DNA of 64,000 nt from Coffea arabica (GCF_036785885.1 NC_092312.1:18494001-18558000); one strand, 5' to 3'. Positions 32,910-47,724 are shown, counted from the first letter of the stretch. The notes: generated from the letters alone by a model not told the origin. A program made the numbers and translations.

Positions 32910-35900
32910 AGGATCAATCAAGCCCAAATCATGGGCTACATACAACCTCAGCCTATCTAAAGTTTTATTTACTGATGCAGGCTGACCCACTGCAAACAAG
33001 ATGAGATCACCTGATCCCGCAGATAAGTGTTTGAGTAACTTGTCTTTCTTTGTGTGGTCCAAGCATGATACCAGTGGGGAAATCCCTTCAATTGCCCCTA
33101 AAAGATATACATCAAGCACTAAGAACAATATAATCTGCAAAATGCGATGAAATGTGCAAACAATCACAAACATCACTCTCACCATCTTCTAACACCTTTA
33201 AGAAAGGCAAACCCTTTGCTCCAGATTTAATAGCTTCATTGTAAATATCACCTTTCTTCAAAGCAGTATTTGAGTATGTCTTTCCTCCTGAAGGGACACA
33301 CAAGGCTTTAACAATTCCCCCACTCTTCAAGGTATCTGCAAATGCCTTGAAGGAGGAATCTGAAAATATCTCAGATACCTGCAAGCCAAGACCATTAGGT
33401 AATCACTCCAAAAAACAAAAAATAGATTTAAGATTTCATAATATAGTATCATCTATGGTACCAAAAGAATGACAACCTGTCTCCCCCCCCCCCCCCCCCC
33501 CCTCTCCCAAAAAAAAAAAAGAAAAAGGGAAAAGAAACTATTTTTCTTGGGACAAACTGAAGAAGGGGCTATAGACTGCATTGGCAGCTCTCAGTTGAGA
33601 AAATTGAAAGAGATAAAGAATAAAAACAAATAATGCATGAAAACCAACAAGCTTTACATCTTTCAATCCAAGATCAAAACGAGTATCTGGCCTATCTGAA
33701 CCGTATTGGCTCATGGCTTCAGCATAAGTGAGCCTTGGGAAAGGGTCAGGTAGCTGGACACCTTTGATCTCAAGGAAAACCTGCAGGAAAATATTTATCA
33801 TGCCCCGTCAACTTACCAGTTGAATATCAGAAGTAACAGCAAAAGTAATATCAATACAGAATTAAGAGTTGTATTAAACATCTAAATTGGGCCATCAGAG
33901 CCCTCATCTACCCATGTAACCCATGCCTCGCTAGACCCTAACTCCATGCTACAAAAGGAAAAATTGGACAGCATCCAGCTTTAAACTTCAGGGGAAAAAA
34001 TCAAGCTTATTAGAACAAACAACTATTTCGGAACAAACCTACATATATATATATATATATTATTTGCTGATACCAAAAGGAATCATATGATAGACTACAA
34101 GCATGACGAGGTAAAATTTACACTAAAACATACGTATAATTTGTTTCAATCTTCTAAAAGATATTTAGTCAGATAATGCAAAAGATTGTCATGTTTACTC
34201 AGAAGTAATAATTATTTTCGGCACCACATATAGGCCAAGCATGTGCACAGCTGATGATGTTTAGCTTCTATACAGCAAAATGTTATACAAGTTTTAACAA
34301 GATTAATGCTATTACAGTTCAATTCCCACACCCAGCCCATAACACAGGAGAATGTTACTAAAATTGGAAAGTAAAAGATCATACAAAAATCTACCAGGAG
34401 GTGCGAAACCTAGGTCATCAAATTCAATTACTAACCAATCAGTTGAAAAACAGGATTCAACCATCATATAGGCTCTGGTCGAAAATAACATTCGATTCAG
34501 AATTTCTGGAAGGTATTAAAAATTCAAATCAACAGTTTAGAGCCCCACAATGTACGTAAATTTAGTTATAATATTGCTATGGAAGAACAGCTTCTTTTAA
34601 TGAAAATTTCAGGACATGTTTTACAGAATTTTATGTGCAGAAAATATATCTCACTTCAATAGAGGATTTTATCAAAGGTCTGAAGGAACTCACAAATTGT
34701 GAAATCAGATTATTGCTCTACTATCTATTAGGCTATCAACTACAGCAAACTAATTGGCAGGATCAAGGAAGTGAGAGGGGTCAGCTAAATGAAACGTATC
34801 TTAACTCACTGGATCATTCTAATGCTTTTATCCCCACCTCATTTCATTTTGTGATTTGTTACCTCATCAAACTATTTCTACCACCCAAAAAAAAAAAAAA
34901 AGACAACCTTCCTAATCAAATCTTCATTAAGTCTGAGCATGTCCTCTAAGGGAGTGAAAGCCATCTCCATATCTAGTTGCGTAAATTCAGGTTGTCTATC
35001 TGCCCTTAGATCTTCATCCCTGAAACACCTGCAAAGCAAGAGCAGATGAAGTCACATTGTGGTCTTGGTTGTATACTAATAAATGACCCAGCAATAAATG
35101 CAAAATTTCTTGATCCCCCCTCTAGAATCCTTTTTCCTCATAATAATCTGAGGGGGGAAGGGGGGAGATCCTCTTCACATAAGTTGAACAATGTGTGGCA
35201 GAATGTAAAGATGCAAGAGAAAAGGGGAATTTAAATGAAAATCAACAGTCTGATCAAATAGTCGTAAACTTAAAACTTATTACCTTGCAATTTGATAGTA
35301 TTTATCAAAACCAGAGACCATCAACATTTGTTTGAACAGCTGCGGACTTTGGGGCAAGGCATAAAATGTTCCTGGCTTTAAATGATGGAATTAAGCAATC
35401 AGATTTTTATTTGATGACTGATATATCTCTGGAAAACATAAACTTGAAACGTAGAGAATTAGATGTTAAAAAGCCAATAAAACAAGTAAATATTTTTCAT
35501 CCTTGATGTTTCGATGTATCAAATGCTGTATGGAAATTGTTCAGCCTCCATCACTTCCAAAAGATCTACACGAGTTGTATTAAATGGCGTTCTCCTTTTC
35601 TTATCTTACAAGTTGCCTTGAGCGGGTTCTCAACAACAAAGGTAAAAAGTTTGGGGAATAACAGCTCAAATGCAATGAAATTTTAACTCTGAGTATAAAT
35701 TTGAGAAGCTAAAAACATAGGTAGCCATAAAAGGCTGGAGATTAAGCGTAGCTTAGAAAACACAATTTGGCTTGAATTCGAGATTGAAGCCTGATGGGAT
35801 GGGAATTCTTTCAAAATCACTAAGTCATCACCAGGACAAACGACAACATCAATACCAAGATTACATTTTGTTTTTCAATTCACTTCAACAGAAAACAAGG

Positions 35901-38741
35901 GAAAACACCAAAAGAGTGAAGAGGAGAAATTAGAGATAATCCCGAGATAGGTACATTTAACAGGGCAAATACTGTACCTGAATTCTTGAAGGGACAAGAT
36001 AATCCCGAGCACCTTCTGGGGTAGATCTAGATAGAATTGGAGTCTCAATCTGCCTTACAAACATGAAGGCAAGGATCAGAGAGTGGAAGAGACAGACTCC
36101 AGTAGAATCTTCTGATTGCACTAAGATGTTAAAATGCAAACATTACCTCCACAAAATCATGTACATCCTCAAGGTACCTTCGGATGAGTTTTACCACTTG
36201 ATGCCGCAATATAATGTTGGAAGTCATTTGTGGCCGGCGCAAATCAAGGCATCGATATCTAGTAACAGGTATGGGGACCATTTAATCCGTACAGTTTAAG
36301 AGACATGCATCGAAGATCTTACAAGCAGTAAACAATCAATATATTTTAGGCTATGGAAAAAACTATGGCCTCTGAAGCATTGCATGCTTTAAAGCCACAA
36401 ACTACATTGAATAGAAAACACACATCATAGGGTATGGAACATGCAAAATGTGAGAATTGATGGTAAATAACCCATGCTACCTCTTCAACTATGTGGTTCA
36501 AAGATCAACATCACCAAAATCCCTTATCATCATATAGTGATATTACTTACTAATTTTATTTCTTCTCTTGTAAATGAGGCAAGCACTAGTATTCTTTTAC
36601 TTAAGCAGTTAAGTGTCTCAGAAACAACTAGAACAACAAACCATGACCCAAGCAAACTCCAGTTTACCCACTCCAGTCACAATACCACAAATTAGCGAGA
36701 GGAAGCAGAAACAAAAGTAGACCTTCAATCATTAAGAAATGCCCAACTCGACCAGAAAAGTAAAAATATCAATTATCAAGAGAACTAACAGCAATCTGCA
36801 GAGAGAAGCAAAACATAAGCCCATGGTCAAAAAACTTCAGAAAGTTTTCACCTCAAGCGAATTTCCTCCTTTACAGATTCTTTGGCATCATCTGCAGTAG
36901 TAACTAAGAAAGGCAGCTTAGATCTCACAGTATTCAGAACATGGACACGCTCAGCAGCCACCTGCAAACTTAAGCAATTGTACTAAAACCACCAAAAAGA
37001 ATAATCATCCAGGAGCAAATCCAAGTTAAGGAAATAATAAAACAGCGGTCATCAGTTATTAGAATTCGTCTTCCACAATCAACTACACATCATAATTCCA
37101 CAACCAACTTTGCAGAAACTAAGTAAATTGTGGAGCACTGAGATAAAGAACTCATCCATGAACATATGATTATAACATCAGCAACAATTCATTACCTTTC
37201 CTTCTCTCCTAGTCAATCACCAGCATCAGACTTCGATTTTCTCTTTCTCTGATGCACCTAAGCTGTGATCTTCTTCTAATAACACTTATAGAATAGCAAT
37301 TCAAACAAGGTCGTATTTTAACCATATTAATCATTACACTTGGAAGGTTTTTGCGGGGGAAAACATAAAACATTGCCCTTGGATTGTTCTTGTTACACCT
37401 GTTAATTTTAACACTTGAACACTTCAAAAATTGGGCCAGGGGGACTGCTTGAACAAAAGCCTAAAAAGGTTTTCCTTCAAATCACAATGCAAAACACCCT
37501 TGACACAATAGATCTGGTTGAATTCATAACAACTAGCACCACGCCTTGTTTTCAGCCATAGGCATGTTATTCTCAGTTTCTTAAAGAGTTCATGGAGACT
37601 AAACAGACAGGTGAACTGCCAAAGGAGACCTCAAATTCAAATTTTCTAGACTTACTATAGTGAGAATGTCATCAGTGACTTCCTTCAGCTGCTTTTTCTG
37701 TAATTATTGCAGAATGCATCCATCTATGCATAAAGATTTAAAGCTAAAGCAGAACACACCTCTACTGCACCAGTCCTCATCTTCTTGTTGACAGACTCAA
37801 TTGGGCGAGGCCGAACAACACCTTCTACGGCCACCACATACTCAACTCTTAAGTCATTCACTGTTGAATGAGCATCAGGAAATTCGTTGGGAAGGGTCGT
37901 AATCTGAAATTCCCAAAGCACAAAAGGTAAAGACCAGTTCAACAACTCGCCCCAAAGATACTCTTTGTCGCAATTTCATCAAATAGCATATTCATAGCTA
38001 CTCTTTCCCATGCAGCATTTATCGCAAATCAACAAGCATTCTCAACAAAGAAAACAAACCAAAACACGGATTGTAGACTGTAAGTACTGGTAACTTCAGA
38101 CAGATTACTTCAAATAAAATTCCATCAATGTTCAAAATTTTCCACGTTTCCTAGGCAGAATGCCTTAAATTTCTGACTTAAGTAAACAAACTAATGGTCA
38201 TCATGTTCAAAAATATTTATTACAATGGAAAAATAAAAGCAATAGCCAGTCAAGAACTATTACATGCTCAAGAAATGAAAGATTGAGAATTCATTATTTT
38301 TTTTTAAAAAAAAAAAGGAGAGAGAGAGAGAAGAAAATGAAAAATAAGTACCTGTACAACACCGGTATGGTCACGGAGATTAACGAAAGTGAGGCCACCA
38401 TGAACACGATGAAGGGCAACCCAGCCGCAGAGCCTGACCCGTTTATTCACATCAGCTTCTGACAATTCACCGCAGAAAGCGGTCCGGCTCACCCATTCAA
38501 GAGAAGGGATGGAGCGAGATACTTTAGGGGAAGCGGCAACAAGTGGTGTTTCAGTTGAAGAAGGAGAAGGAGACGAAGCAGAAACAGAAGGAGTTGAAAT
38601 GCAGCGTTTAGGAGGTTGCGTGGGTTTGAAGCTGGGGCTGTGCGAGTTTAGGAATAGAAGAGGCAATGGAGGTGGTTTGAGTGAGAAGTGTTTATAGCGG
38701 AAGGCTATACTGGGCAGAGCGCGGAGGAGTTGTGCGGCCAT
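32910..38741 (-). pseudogene. 3'-truncated organellar aspartyl-tRNA synthetase gene, copy 2
   Basis: Each exon of copy 1 is found 28260 bp further on, from 38741-38352 (transit peptide and OB fold) to 33097-32910 (end of the GAD insert). The ten-exon frame is again open, and the gene again ends at the same donor without the motif 3 region. I noticed one base difference in the whole locus (34428, intronic). The shared endpoint shows the truncation came before the array duplication. Confidence 0.88.
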
Positions 38742-39223
38742 CTCGCGGCAGCCGCTTCAATTTTTCAATTGAGACTCTGAGCAGATAAGTCCATGGCCGG
38801 GGGACGAAGCCGAATTGAATTGAGAGTCCAAAACTATGTCGTTTTCCTGGTCCTTTTACTTCAGTGTAGATTGGGCTTGGCCTACCAAAGCTTGCTGAGC
38901 CAGCCTGCTCCATTTGATCCCAATGTTGTTGTTGACCCTAACCATAACGTGATTGGGGTTGGGCATGTACGCTCGATCTATTTTAAAATGAAACAAAGTT
39001 GGGCCAAGTTACGTAGGAAAATCAAGTGAGTTAAAATAACTTCCTTGCGTATATTTGTTTGACAAGAAAAATTTGTAGATAAAATAAGTAGTTAATTATA
39101 CTTATTGAAAATATTGTGGTAATCAAATATTTTTCCTTTAAAGTCCTGTAAATTTGGATGCAATGTGCAGAAAATTAAGGTAGTATTTGTTGGTAAAGAA
39201 AAATATGGAAGAGTAAAGGAAAG

Positions 39224-40474
39224 TTAGTTATATTTTCCTTTAGCTCCTTTGAGGTTTAACCAAATTGCCAAATAAACTCTATAATTCTACAAAGTTATAG
39301 ATAACCCTCTTTGTGGTAAACAAATATAATAAAGACACTTTTTGATGTGAGTTAATTATTTTACTAACATTATTGGTCCTCTCGTCATTAATGTTATCAA
39401 CATCGTCTTATGCTAGAAATCCTAAAATGCCCTTGAAACCATAAATTCCTCATTTCCTTCTACCGGAATCTACGTAATTTGCAAAAGTCCACCAAGTTGG
39501 CTGCTGCCAAATTCGATAATCATGAATTCACAATCAAAATACAAACATGAATCCCATGAACATCCATCCATACATCAGTATATCCTTTTCATTAACACAG
39601 CAAAAATTAAATCCAAATGCAACAATTACGAGCTCTTAAAGTGTTATAAAATTAAGTTGGATGTGTACCAAATCGTCAAAAAAAAATAAAAATGTATGCT
39701 TTGTGTAGGCCCTACTATATTTGTTTGAGCCTGAATATTTGTGATTGGAATAAAAGAGAATCAAGAAAGAAATGAAGGTAATTGTAAAAGGGAAATGGCT
39801 CATCAAATTTGGTGCACAAAAGGAGAGAGTTAATGAAGCCTGGATGGTGGTTTTGGAGAAAGAATAGAGTTTCGAATTTTTCATAAAAAGAAGATTTAGA
39901 GCTGAAGTTACAGTAATGCAGCAGTAGCAGGGATATTAATGAAGCAAGGGGAAGTCCGATCGAATAATTGAAGAACAAAAACAAGTTAGTGGAATAGAAA
40001 AACATACTACACTCTTTTTCTTTTCCATATTTCCTCAATTTCCTTTCACCAACCTATTTAGTTACCTTTTCTCTTTCCTACCCTTTATGTTTACTTACAT
40101 CATTTTCCTTTATGTTGGTTTGTTATGTCCTGTATGCATGTTATTAAGAAATTGTTTTTCGTTATTTTTGTTTCTTTACTTCTTCTAATTTATTCATTAA
40201 CTTCTCTTTGGAATGCAAAAATTATTATGTTTAGATTGTATTCTCTTCCTTTCTTCCTATCTTTTCTTCTCTCTCTCTCTCTCTCTCTTTGCTTTTTTGA
40301 CAAGGATTAGTTAAAATTTGCAAATTGTAGGAATAAGGGCATTTTTATCATTTCAGTATCTCAGTTAACAGGGGTTTAGACACCATCCATTGTAAGGGTA
40401 TAATTATAATTTGGTCAAGCTATAGAGCTTATTTGGTGTTTTGGCCCGACTTCAGGGGAGGTAAATGTAATTAA
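39224..40474. mobile_element. Long-inverted-repeat, MULE-like element, copy 2
   Basis: Same as 10964-12214, carried along by the segmental duplication and not a separate insertion. Confidence 0.5.
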
Positions 40475-41599
40475 GCCTAAAATGAATTGGAATTTACGAG
40501 CATATTCATACAATTCTTTGGTCTCAAGTCACAGCAGCTGTTTTTTTCCTTTTTTTTTTTTTTTTTTTGTCTAACGAACACAGCTGTTGCTATCAGTAAA
40601 GTGGAGCGATTTCATTGGTCGGGCGCACAGGCCATCATTTGACGTGGTCTGCAACGTGCATGCAAACGCTTAGAAACTAATTATGGCATATGATTAAACA
40701 AGGCTACATAAGCGGGCAAGAGTTGTATTAGCTCAGGATATATAAGTACACATTGGAAACGAGTTGAAAACATTGAAATCTGTAACATTATTAATGGCTT
40801 CTTAACCTTTAATATTTCGCAATGACTAATAATAAGAATAGTAATTATCAATGCATATTTCCATAAATAATTGATGATATTTACTACGTCTCTGATATAA
40901 GCTGCTACTAAATACTAAGCTAAGGTAAGTATATTAAGAAGAAATCAAAATCTTCAAAAATCTTGTAAGCAGTCTTAATTATTATTATTATTAGTAATAA
41001 ATTTGTATCATAACTGAGAAGATAATAACATTAATTATAAACTATGGCATGCTTTTATTTTATTTCATTTGGAAAAAGTTACATGTGCATGGTGTTTGCC
41101 CGCTCAATATTACGTCGAAACGAGTGTTCTTTTTTCAAATAACGGTCCGATCGCTTATTACCTTAATTGACATGAGTACTTGACAAAGTAACAAAAAATT
41201 ATTTTACATTCTTGTGATTACAATGTAGTGGCATGTCGTATTACTTTTTTTTTTTTTTTGGGGTTTTGGAAATTTACATATCATTCCTTTTATGTATCCA
41301 GTATTTTCACATTGAGATTAGAATCGCCCAAAAAAAAAATCTTATGCAATAATAATTACTACTATTTTGTAAGTTCTTATCTATATATCAGCATTTACCA
41401 TTCAAGTGTTACATGCCTTTTAATTGCTTACTCTTTTTTTTCTTTTTTGTCTATTCTGGATTAGGCTGTGAATGTGACCAAAAGGTAAGAACAAGTTAAC
41501 AGTCTTGGCTTAAAAGGTAACAAGAAGTTAATAGTCATATCCTAAATGGTAGCAAAAATCTACAACGATGTGGCAGAAACTTCTAGGAAAATGAACACA
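40475..41599. other. Intergenic region upstream of MADS-C2
   Basis: Duplicate of 12215-13339. No gene seen. Confidence 0.5.
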
Positions 41600-41654
41600 C
41601 CCTTTAAATCCCCAGCCACATTCCTCCCATTGGAACATAATTCCTGCTTAAACA

Positions 41655-42320
41655 ATGGCAAGAAAGAGCAAGGGTAGGCAAAAGATTGAAATGACAAGAA
41701 TGTCAAAAGAAAGCAACTTACTTGTTACTTTCTCAAAGCGCCGCTCTGGCCTTTTCAAGAAGGCTTATGAACTCCACACACTTTGTGGTGCTGAAATTGC
41801 AATAATCGTTTTCTCCCCAGGGAAAAAGGTTTTCTCCTATGGCCATCCTTGCCTTTACTCCATCATCGATCGTTTCGTAACCGGAAAAGCTGGCCCGAGT
41901 TCGAGCAGTTCGCAAATTGTTGAGGCACACAGGGCAGCGAGCATTCGCGAACTCAACATGCAATTGACTGAAATGCTTAATCAGTTAGACGCTGAGAGAA
42001 AGCGTGGTGAGGAGCTGATCAAACTGAGGACAGCGAGTCAAGGAAGATGCTGGTGGGAGGCTCCGGTTAATGATCTTGGACTTCAAGAACTGAAGCAACT
42101 AAAGGCGGCCATGGAGGAGCTGAAGAAGAATGTGGCCAATCAGGCAGAGAAGTTGATGGTGGAGGCTTCCAACGCGACTGCGTTTCTTGGGTCATCGAGT
42201 TCCAAGGGAGGAGGCCATGTTGGTCCAATTAACATTGACGCTAAGGTTCCTCCTCCTGGTCTGGGACTTTCTATGACTCCTCATGGGTTTGCACTTGGAT
42301 ATGGTCGTGGATTTTTCTAA
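41655..42320 (+). CDS. Type I (M-alpha) MADS-box protein, lineage C copy 2
   Basis: Intact 221-codon intronless gene whose predicted protein is identical to the copy at 13395. I saw no nucleotide difference in the coding region. Its presumptive core promoter motif CCCTTTAAAT lies at 41600-41609. Reads from the two copies could not be told apart over the coding region. Confidence 0.95.
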   Translation: MARKSKGRQKIEMTRMSKESNLLVTFSKRRSGLFKKAYELHTLCGAEIAIIVFSPGKKVFSYGHPCLYSIIDRFVTGKAGPSSSSSQIVEAHRAASIRELNMQLTEMLNQLDAERKRGEELIKLRTASQGRCWWEAPVNDLGLQELKQLKAAMEELKKNVANQAEKLMVEASNATAFLGSSSSKGGGHVGPINIDAKVPPPGLGLSMTPHGFALGYGRGFF

Positions 42321-42998
42321 ATCATATATCCAGAAATTGGTCTGATCTATTGTAGTAGTATTTTGTTCTGTTGAATCATATTTGGGTGTCTGTATTGTAC
42401 CGTATAAGTAAGTCTGGGTATTAATCTTATCTACTTTATTCCTGTGTATTTTTGTTGATGTTGTACAAGAAGCCTTTTATGCCAAAACAGTAAAAATGGG
42501 ATAAAGTTTTCTTTTTCGATGTATTACCAATCTATCCCGTATTTGGAATCAAGGAAAGAAACCAATAGGAGATGATTGTAAAGTAAAAAGAAAAAACATA
42601 AGAAACTTTTTTTCTGGCTTTAATCTTCTAGACTGCCGCATGCGATGAAACTGTCAAACAAAGATGTGAAATAATAATAATAATAGCGTTAAAGAATTGC
42701 ATGACTTAGTTTGGACTTTTTTTCCCCTAATATCTCTTCACACCAGTATAATAGGGTTTTTCAGTAGGTATACTAGGTAAATATCGAGAGGCTAAAATTA
42801 AAAATTAAAAATCTATCCAAACTAATGCTTTTCGATACCGAAGGCAGAACGGCTTTGTAATTCTTAGCTTCCTTCGTCCATTTCGGTGAAACATCAAACA
42901 ACCTATACATGTGAAAATTTTCCCCAAAAAAATGTTTAAAAATAGTTTCCAGAAAGAATTCTTAAACAACGCATTCAATTTGTTAATGTACTCATCTT

Positions 42999-43113
42999 TT
43001 TTTTTTTTTGGACTTTTTTTTTTATAAGTGGAATGTCTTGAACTTTGGATCTCTCACAACTCCTTTCTGCCTTATCATCTATCACATCCCTTCCCCCTCC
43101 CTCCTCTCTCGGA
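42999..43113 (-). mobile_element. SINE-like insert, copy 2
   Basis: Duplicate of 14739-14853, with TTAATGTACTCATCTT at 42983-42998 and 43114-43129. It moved with the array, not by new retroposition. Confidence 0.65.
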
Positions 43114-43129
43114 TTAATGTACTCATCTT

Positions 43130-44728
43130 GATGCTAGGTATTCACATTTATAACAATTTTTATAAAGTTTAGTACTTGTTTTGAGGATCTAAATTCTTCG
43201 CGATTGCTAGGGCTATTAGTCGAGTTTTTTGAATAGGGTTTTGATAAGTCCAAACTTTACTCACAAATTAAATGGTGCTTTTAGGTTTGGATTTCGTTAA
43301 AAGATTCAAATTCAACTCACACTTGTATAAACGTTTCAAAGTCAGAGGTTTAACCTAGTAAGATCCTAAATTAGCTCATATTTAATTCGAGTTTAATATT
43401 CAGGGTCAAAATCTGTCAAGTCCGATTAAAGATAAAATCGAACGGTATTTTTTTTTTAACCGAATGGGTCAGACTCAGACTAATTCGACTCCATTAACAA
43501 TTCTAATAGTTGCAGGAACACTTGCATAATACATTTAACAGTTGGTTCGACCGAGTTGGTTCGAACTAATCTCAGCTATTAATTTGAAATTTAAATAAAT
43601 TTTAAATCAACAATCAAGATAAGCTCTAGCCTTGCCTGGTCGATCCCCACAATTAAAACCTTTAAAAGTCTTCTGCCAACATCACAGAATCCCAATTCGT
43701 GGTTTTGATGCCTGATTGACACTATACTAAGTTGTTTAGGATCACGGTTCGAAAGTGCATCGCTACAAATGAAAAGCATTTAGGTTTCATTTTGATTGGA
43801 CGAAACGTCCTTTACAATAAAATTCACCATTCTTGTGCAAAATGTTTGATCATAATGAGTAAATTTTCGTCCAATATTTGAATGAATTACTGAAAAAAAA
43901 ATGAATAGCATGTTGTTCCTGTTTCTTATGTTGGTTTTCTCATACTTGCACGTGTACACGTTAGTTCCTTTTACAATACCGATAGACAAACGATGTTTCC
44001 CCTTGTAGTACAAAAGAAGAAGAAGAGTAAAAACAAAAGGAATAGACGATGATTGTATAGTGTTTTGAACCATGGAGAGTTCACAATGATAATCAATAGG
44101 ATATTAGCTAAATAGGTAGAGAAAAGTTGGGCGGATTTAATCCATGGGCCTTGAGATCAAAGTTCAGCGAATAAGGTTTACTGGGGTTTTTAGCTTGTCA
44201 TAACTGTATGATACTGACCTACAACAAAAACCTTAGAAAGTACTATTGATCCAGATATGACGATAGAATTCTTGCTTTGATGACCCTTTGTTACTTTAAA
44301 GACAATGATGATAACTAGTTGAAGGTTGTCAGATTATTGTATGGCTTTCCGTTAATAGCTGGCATATATCATACTATATTTGAATCTTTGGAAGATTTCT
44401 TACCAAGTGTTTTCTAATCACTTTCAAGTAAGAACGTGTGACTAATTATCAATTTGGCATCTTCTTAAATTTTTTGATTCGTGGTAGCTTTTGCATCTTA
44501 GCTTTATTTCCTAAATTTTAAGGTTTTACTTTTTTTCACCGATTTCTTCACTTGTTAACAAAATCCCTGTAATTATTAATTAATAGCAGGAGGTAAATAG
44601 CTACAATTCCTTTTTGACAAAAAAAAAAGCCACAATTCCTATTTACCCATTTGCCCTCTTAGTTCTTAGCATATAGGGCATGTGAAGTGAAGCTGCTGCC
44701 AATTCACTTACGTTATGATTCACTTCTT
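43130..44728. other. Intergenic region between MADS-C2 and MADS-A3
   Basis: Duplicate of 14870-16468. No supportable gene. Confidence 0.45.
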
Positions 44729-45239
44729 ATCCTAATTACTACTAGCGTTTTATGGTAAAAACAGTTATACACAGCATTTTGCTCCTCTATAAATGCTCTT
44801 CCATCTTTCGGCTCTTTATGAAGACATAAGTAACGTGCCAAAAGCACTTTCTGTGCTCTAACAAATGCCTACAGAGTGAGTGTGAGTGCCAATTGATCAT
44901 CAATTCATACCCAAAATGAGTAGAGAAACACATATATATGAGTTGACTTTGGCTTGCAATAATAACTGATACTTCACCTTGTAATGCCAACTAAGAGAAG
45001 ATTTATGTCACACCATCATAGCATTAAGATCTAAGATTTTTTTAAACTCCCAAATCAAGGGTAATTATGCCTAATGATTACATATACTAGCTAGCACAAA
45101 TTACAATCAATCTATCCAGATTCAAGAGTAAACTTGAGGCCCTTTAAATTGTTGCTTCTCCACTTTATCCATAACTCTTCATAGAACCACCAAACCTAAC
45201 CTAAAAAACCTCTCTCCCTCTTGTATTCAGAAGAAGATC

Positions 45240-45911
45240 ATGGCAAAGAAACCTAGCATGGGTCGCCAAAAGATCAAAATTGCAAAAATTGAGATCAAGA
45301 ATCATCTCCAAGTTACATTTTCAAAACGCCGTTCGGGACTCTATAAGAAGGCGCACGAACTCAGCACTCTCTGTGGCGTTGAATTAGCCATTATAGTTTT
45401 TTCCCCAGCGGGAAAAGTATTTTCTTTTGGCCATCCTAGTGTCGATTACATAATCGATAAATTCATTGCGCGATGCAGAAATCCTCAGCCAAACTCGAGT
45501 GCACTCCACCTCGTTGGGGCTCACAGGAATGCCAGTAGTGTCCGGGAGCTCAACTTGCAGCTCACTCAAATTCTCAGTGAATTAGAAGTTGAGAAGAAAA
45601 GAGGCGAGGCATTTGATCTCATGAGAAAAGCCAGCCAAAATCATTATTGGTGGGAATCCCCTGTTAATGAACTTGGATTACACGAACTTGAACAACTAAG
45701 AGATTCACTGGAAAACATGAAAAACAGTGTGACGAGTCATGCTAGCAAGGTGGCGGCTGAGGCTAATTACAACAATTCTTCATTTTTTACACTAAACAAT
45801 TGTGCTGCTGCGGGATTGTATCATCAATATGAGAGCAAACCAACCGGGGTCAGCGTGGGTTCGGTCCATCCTAATATCTTCAACTTTGGATATGATAATG
45901 GAGGATTTTGA
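45240..45911 (+). CDS. Type I (M-alpha) MADS-box protein, lineage A copy 3
   Basis: Intact 223-codon gene, identical in protein to the copy at 16980 and differing from the one at 625 by I19, V117 and C188. CCCTTTAAAT lies at 45140-45149. It is followed by the left MITE part and the second EG45-AFG1 block. Confidence 0.95.
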   Translation: MAKKPSMGRQKIKIAKIEIKNHLQVTFSKRRSGLYKKAHELSTLCGVELAIIVFSPAGKVFSFGHPSVDYIIDKFIARCRNPQPNSSALHLVGAHRNASSVRELNLQLTQILSELEVEKKRGEAFDLMRKASQNHYWWESPVNELGLHELEQLRDSLENMKNSVTSHASKVAAEANYNNSSFFTLNNCAAAGLYHQYESKPTGVSVGSVHPNIFNFGYDNGGF

Positions 45912-46062
45912 AGCCTATTCGGTATAAACTTATCTCGTTTTTCCGATTTGACTTTGGTGCATCAAGCTAGTGCCTCGCTAGTCTAAACTGTCAATAATTA
46001 TGTCATTGCTCTTCTCTGATGATTCCTCCATCAATCTACTATAAATAGTTTAATCTCATAAA

Positions 46063-46215
46063 GGGTGCGTTTGGTACTATAGAATTGAAATTGAATTAGA
46101 ATTCGAATTCTATAAAATTGGAATTCCAAGTCATTGCAATTCTTTCGTTTGGAAAATGCATAGAATTGGTATGGAATTTCAAATTCTTTATTTGCGTGAG
46201 AGAAGAATTCATTAG
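46063..46215. mobile_element. Left part of the split MITE, unit 2
   Basis: Duplicate of 17803-17955. The partner right part begins at 57606. Confidence 0.85.
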
Positions 46216-46783
46216 ATATTCATGAGATAAAAAAAGTAGCTCAAAAAATAATAAAGGTGGTGAGAAAAAATTGTGTTAAAAATCCCCAATAAAGTTTTTC
46301 CCAAACAACTACTATTCAAACAAACAATTTGGCTTCTAATTAGGATTAAAAGCAGTGAAACATCTCCAACAATCAACCGAGCTGCATGATACCCCTAGCG
46401 ATTCTTGCACCTACTTTGGACCTTTGATCTGAACTGAATTAATGAAAAAGATAACTTCATCAATTTCATTAGATAAATGACCTTTGCAGCTTCACCCTCA
46501 CCTTCAGTGGGATCCTTAATTGACGAGGCTAACTAAACAAAGGGAATTTGTCTTTTGATTTCCAGGGCAGGCTAGTCGTCCATTAGTGGCGGTCCGTGGA
46601 CTTTTACTTTGGACATCTTACATGTTATGTTAGTTGAATTCCGTAGCACAGCCTTCACATCACTTAGAGCTATCAGCTATAATATTTGACAGTTGAGTTA
46701 TTTTTCATGTTGTAAACATGTAACCGAGAGAAAACATGAACATTGTACTCTTCCTAACAGAGACCTTAGTTAGTGTACCAACA

Positions 46784-47151
46784 ATGGTTCAAAGACTTGG
46801 CTGAGTCGTCACCAGAAATGGGCTTTCCGATCCGATACCAGGATGAGATGGTTCCGAGATAATGAATTGTCGAGAACTTGGCCGAATCACCGAAAACTCA
46901 ACCAAGACGTCTTCGAAATGGATAGAAACGGTCGAATCGTCCCGAGTCACTCCGAATCATCCCAAATCAATTTGAATTTTTATTATTTTTACTAATTTTT
47001 AATTATTTTTGTTTATCATATTTTTTACAATTTTTAAAATATTAAATATTTTAAAAATTTGCGTTTCGCTGAGACCGCGGTCGATGCGTCGAGACAGATG
47101 TGGAACAGTTTGGGCCGCGACCGCAACTGCGACGGCGACTTTGAACCATGT
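46784..47151. mobile_element. hAT-type MITE, copy 2
   Basis: Duplicate of 18524-18891, with TACCAACA at 46776-46783 and 47152-47159. Confidence 0.85.
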
Positions 47152-47724
47152 TACCAACACGATTGTGATTCCTTTGATGACATGTTTTATAAGAGTGGGT
47201 AGAGGATTTATATATATATATATATGAAGTTTCTTGAAACCTACTAATGTATTTCTTTAGTGACATGTGCTAAATTTCCAAAACCCTATTTGATTATGAA
47301 CAATGTGATTGATGGTAGTTTGATAGCGTACCATGTTTGTAAAAAACAAAACATTTCTAGGGGAAAGTGGAAAGATTGTGCATGACGCAGGAAACCATAT
47401 GCTCAACCCCTCCTCTCATCGTCAACAAGCTGAATTCATTTCACCATCCATTGTCAACGTGGACTGCAATTGCCATTGATTCCCAACCAAAAGTACTCGT
47501 GCTGCTTGCAGCTTAGATATTGGCAACTTTTCTTAGTAGCTATCCACATTCAAATACCTTAATAAAAAAATAAAGGGGACGGTTTAGAGATCAGTTTGAA
47601 ACCTCGGGCTGATTTTATCTACAGCTAGTATAAATTTGAGGTAAATTAGGCACATTTCCCCCACATCCGAAGTCGAGAATCAAGCTACCCTACCTAGGCA
47701 GAAGTAAAGTCCACAGCCATAATC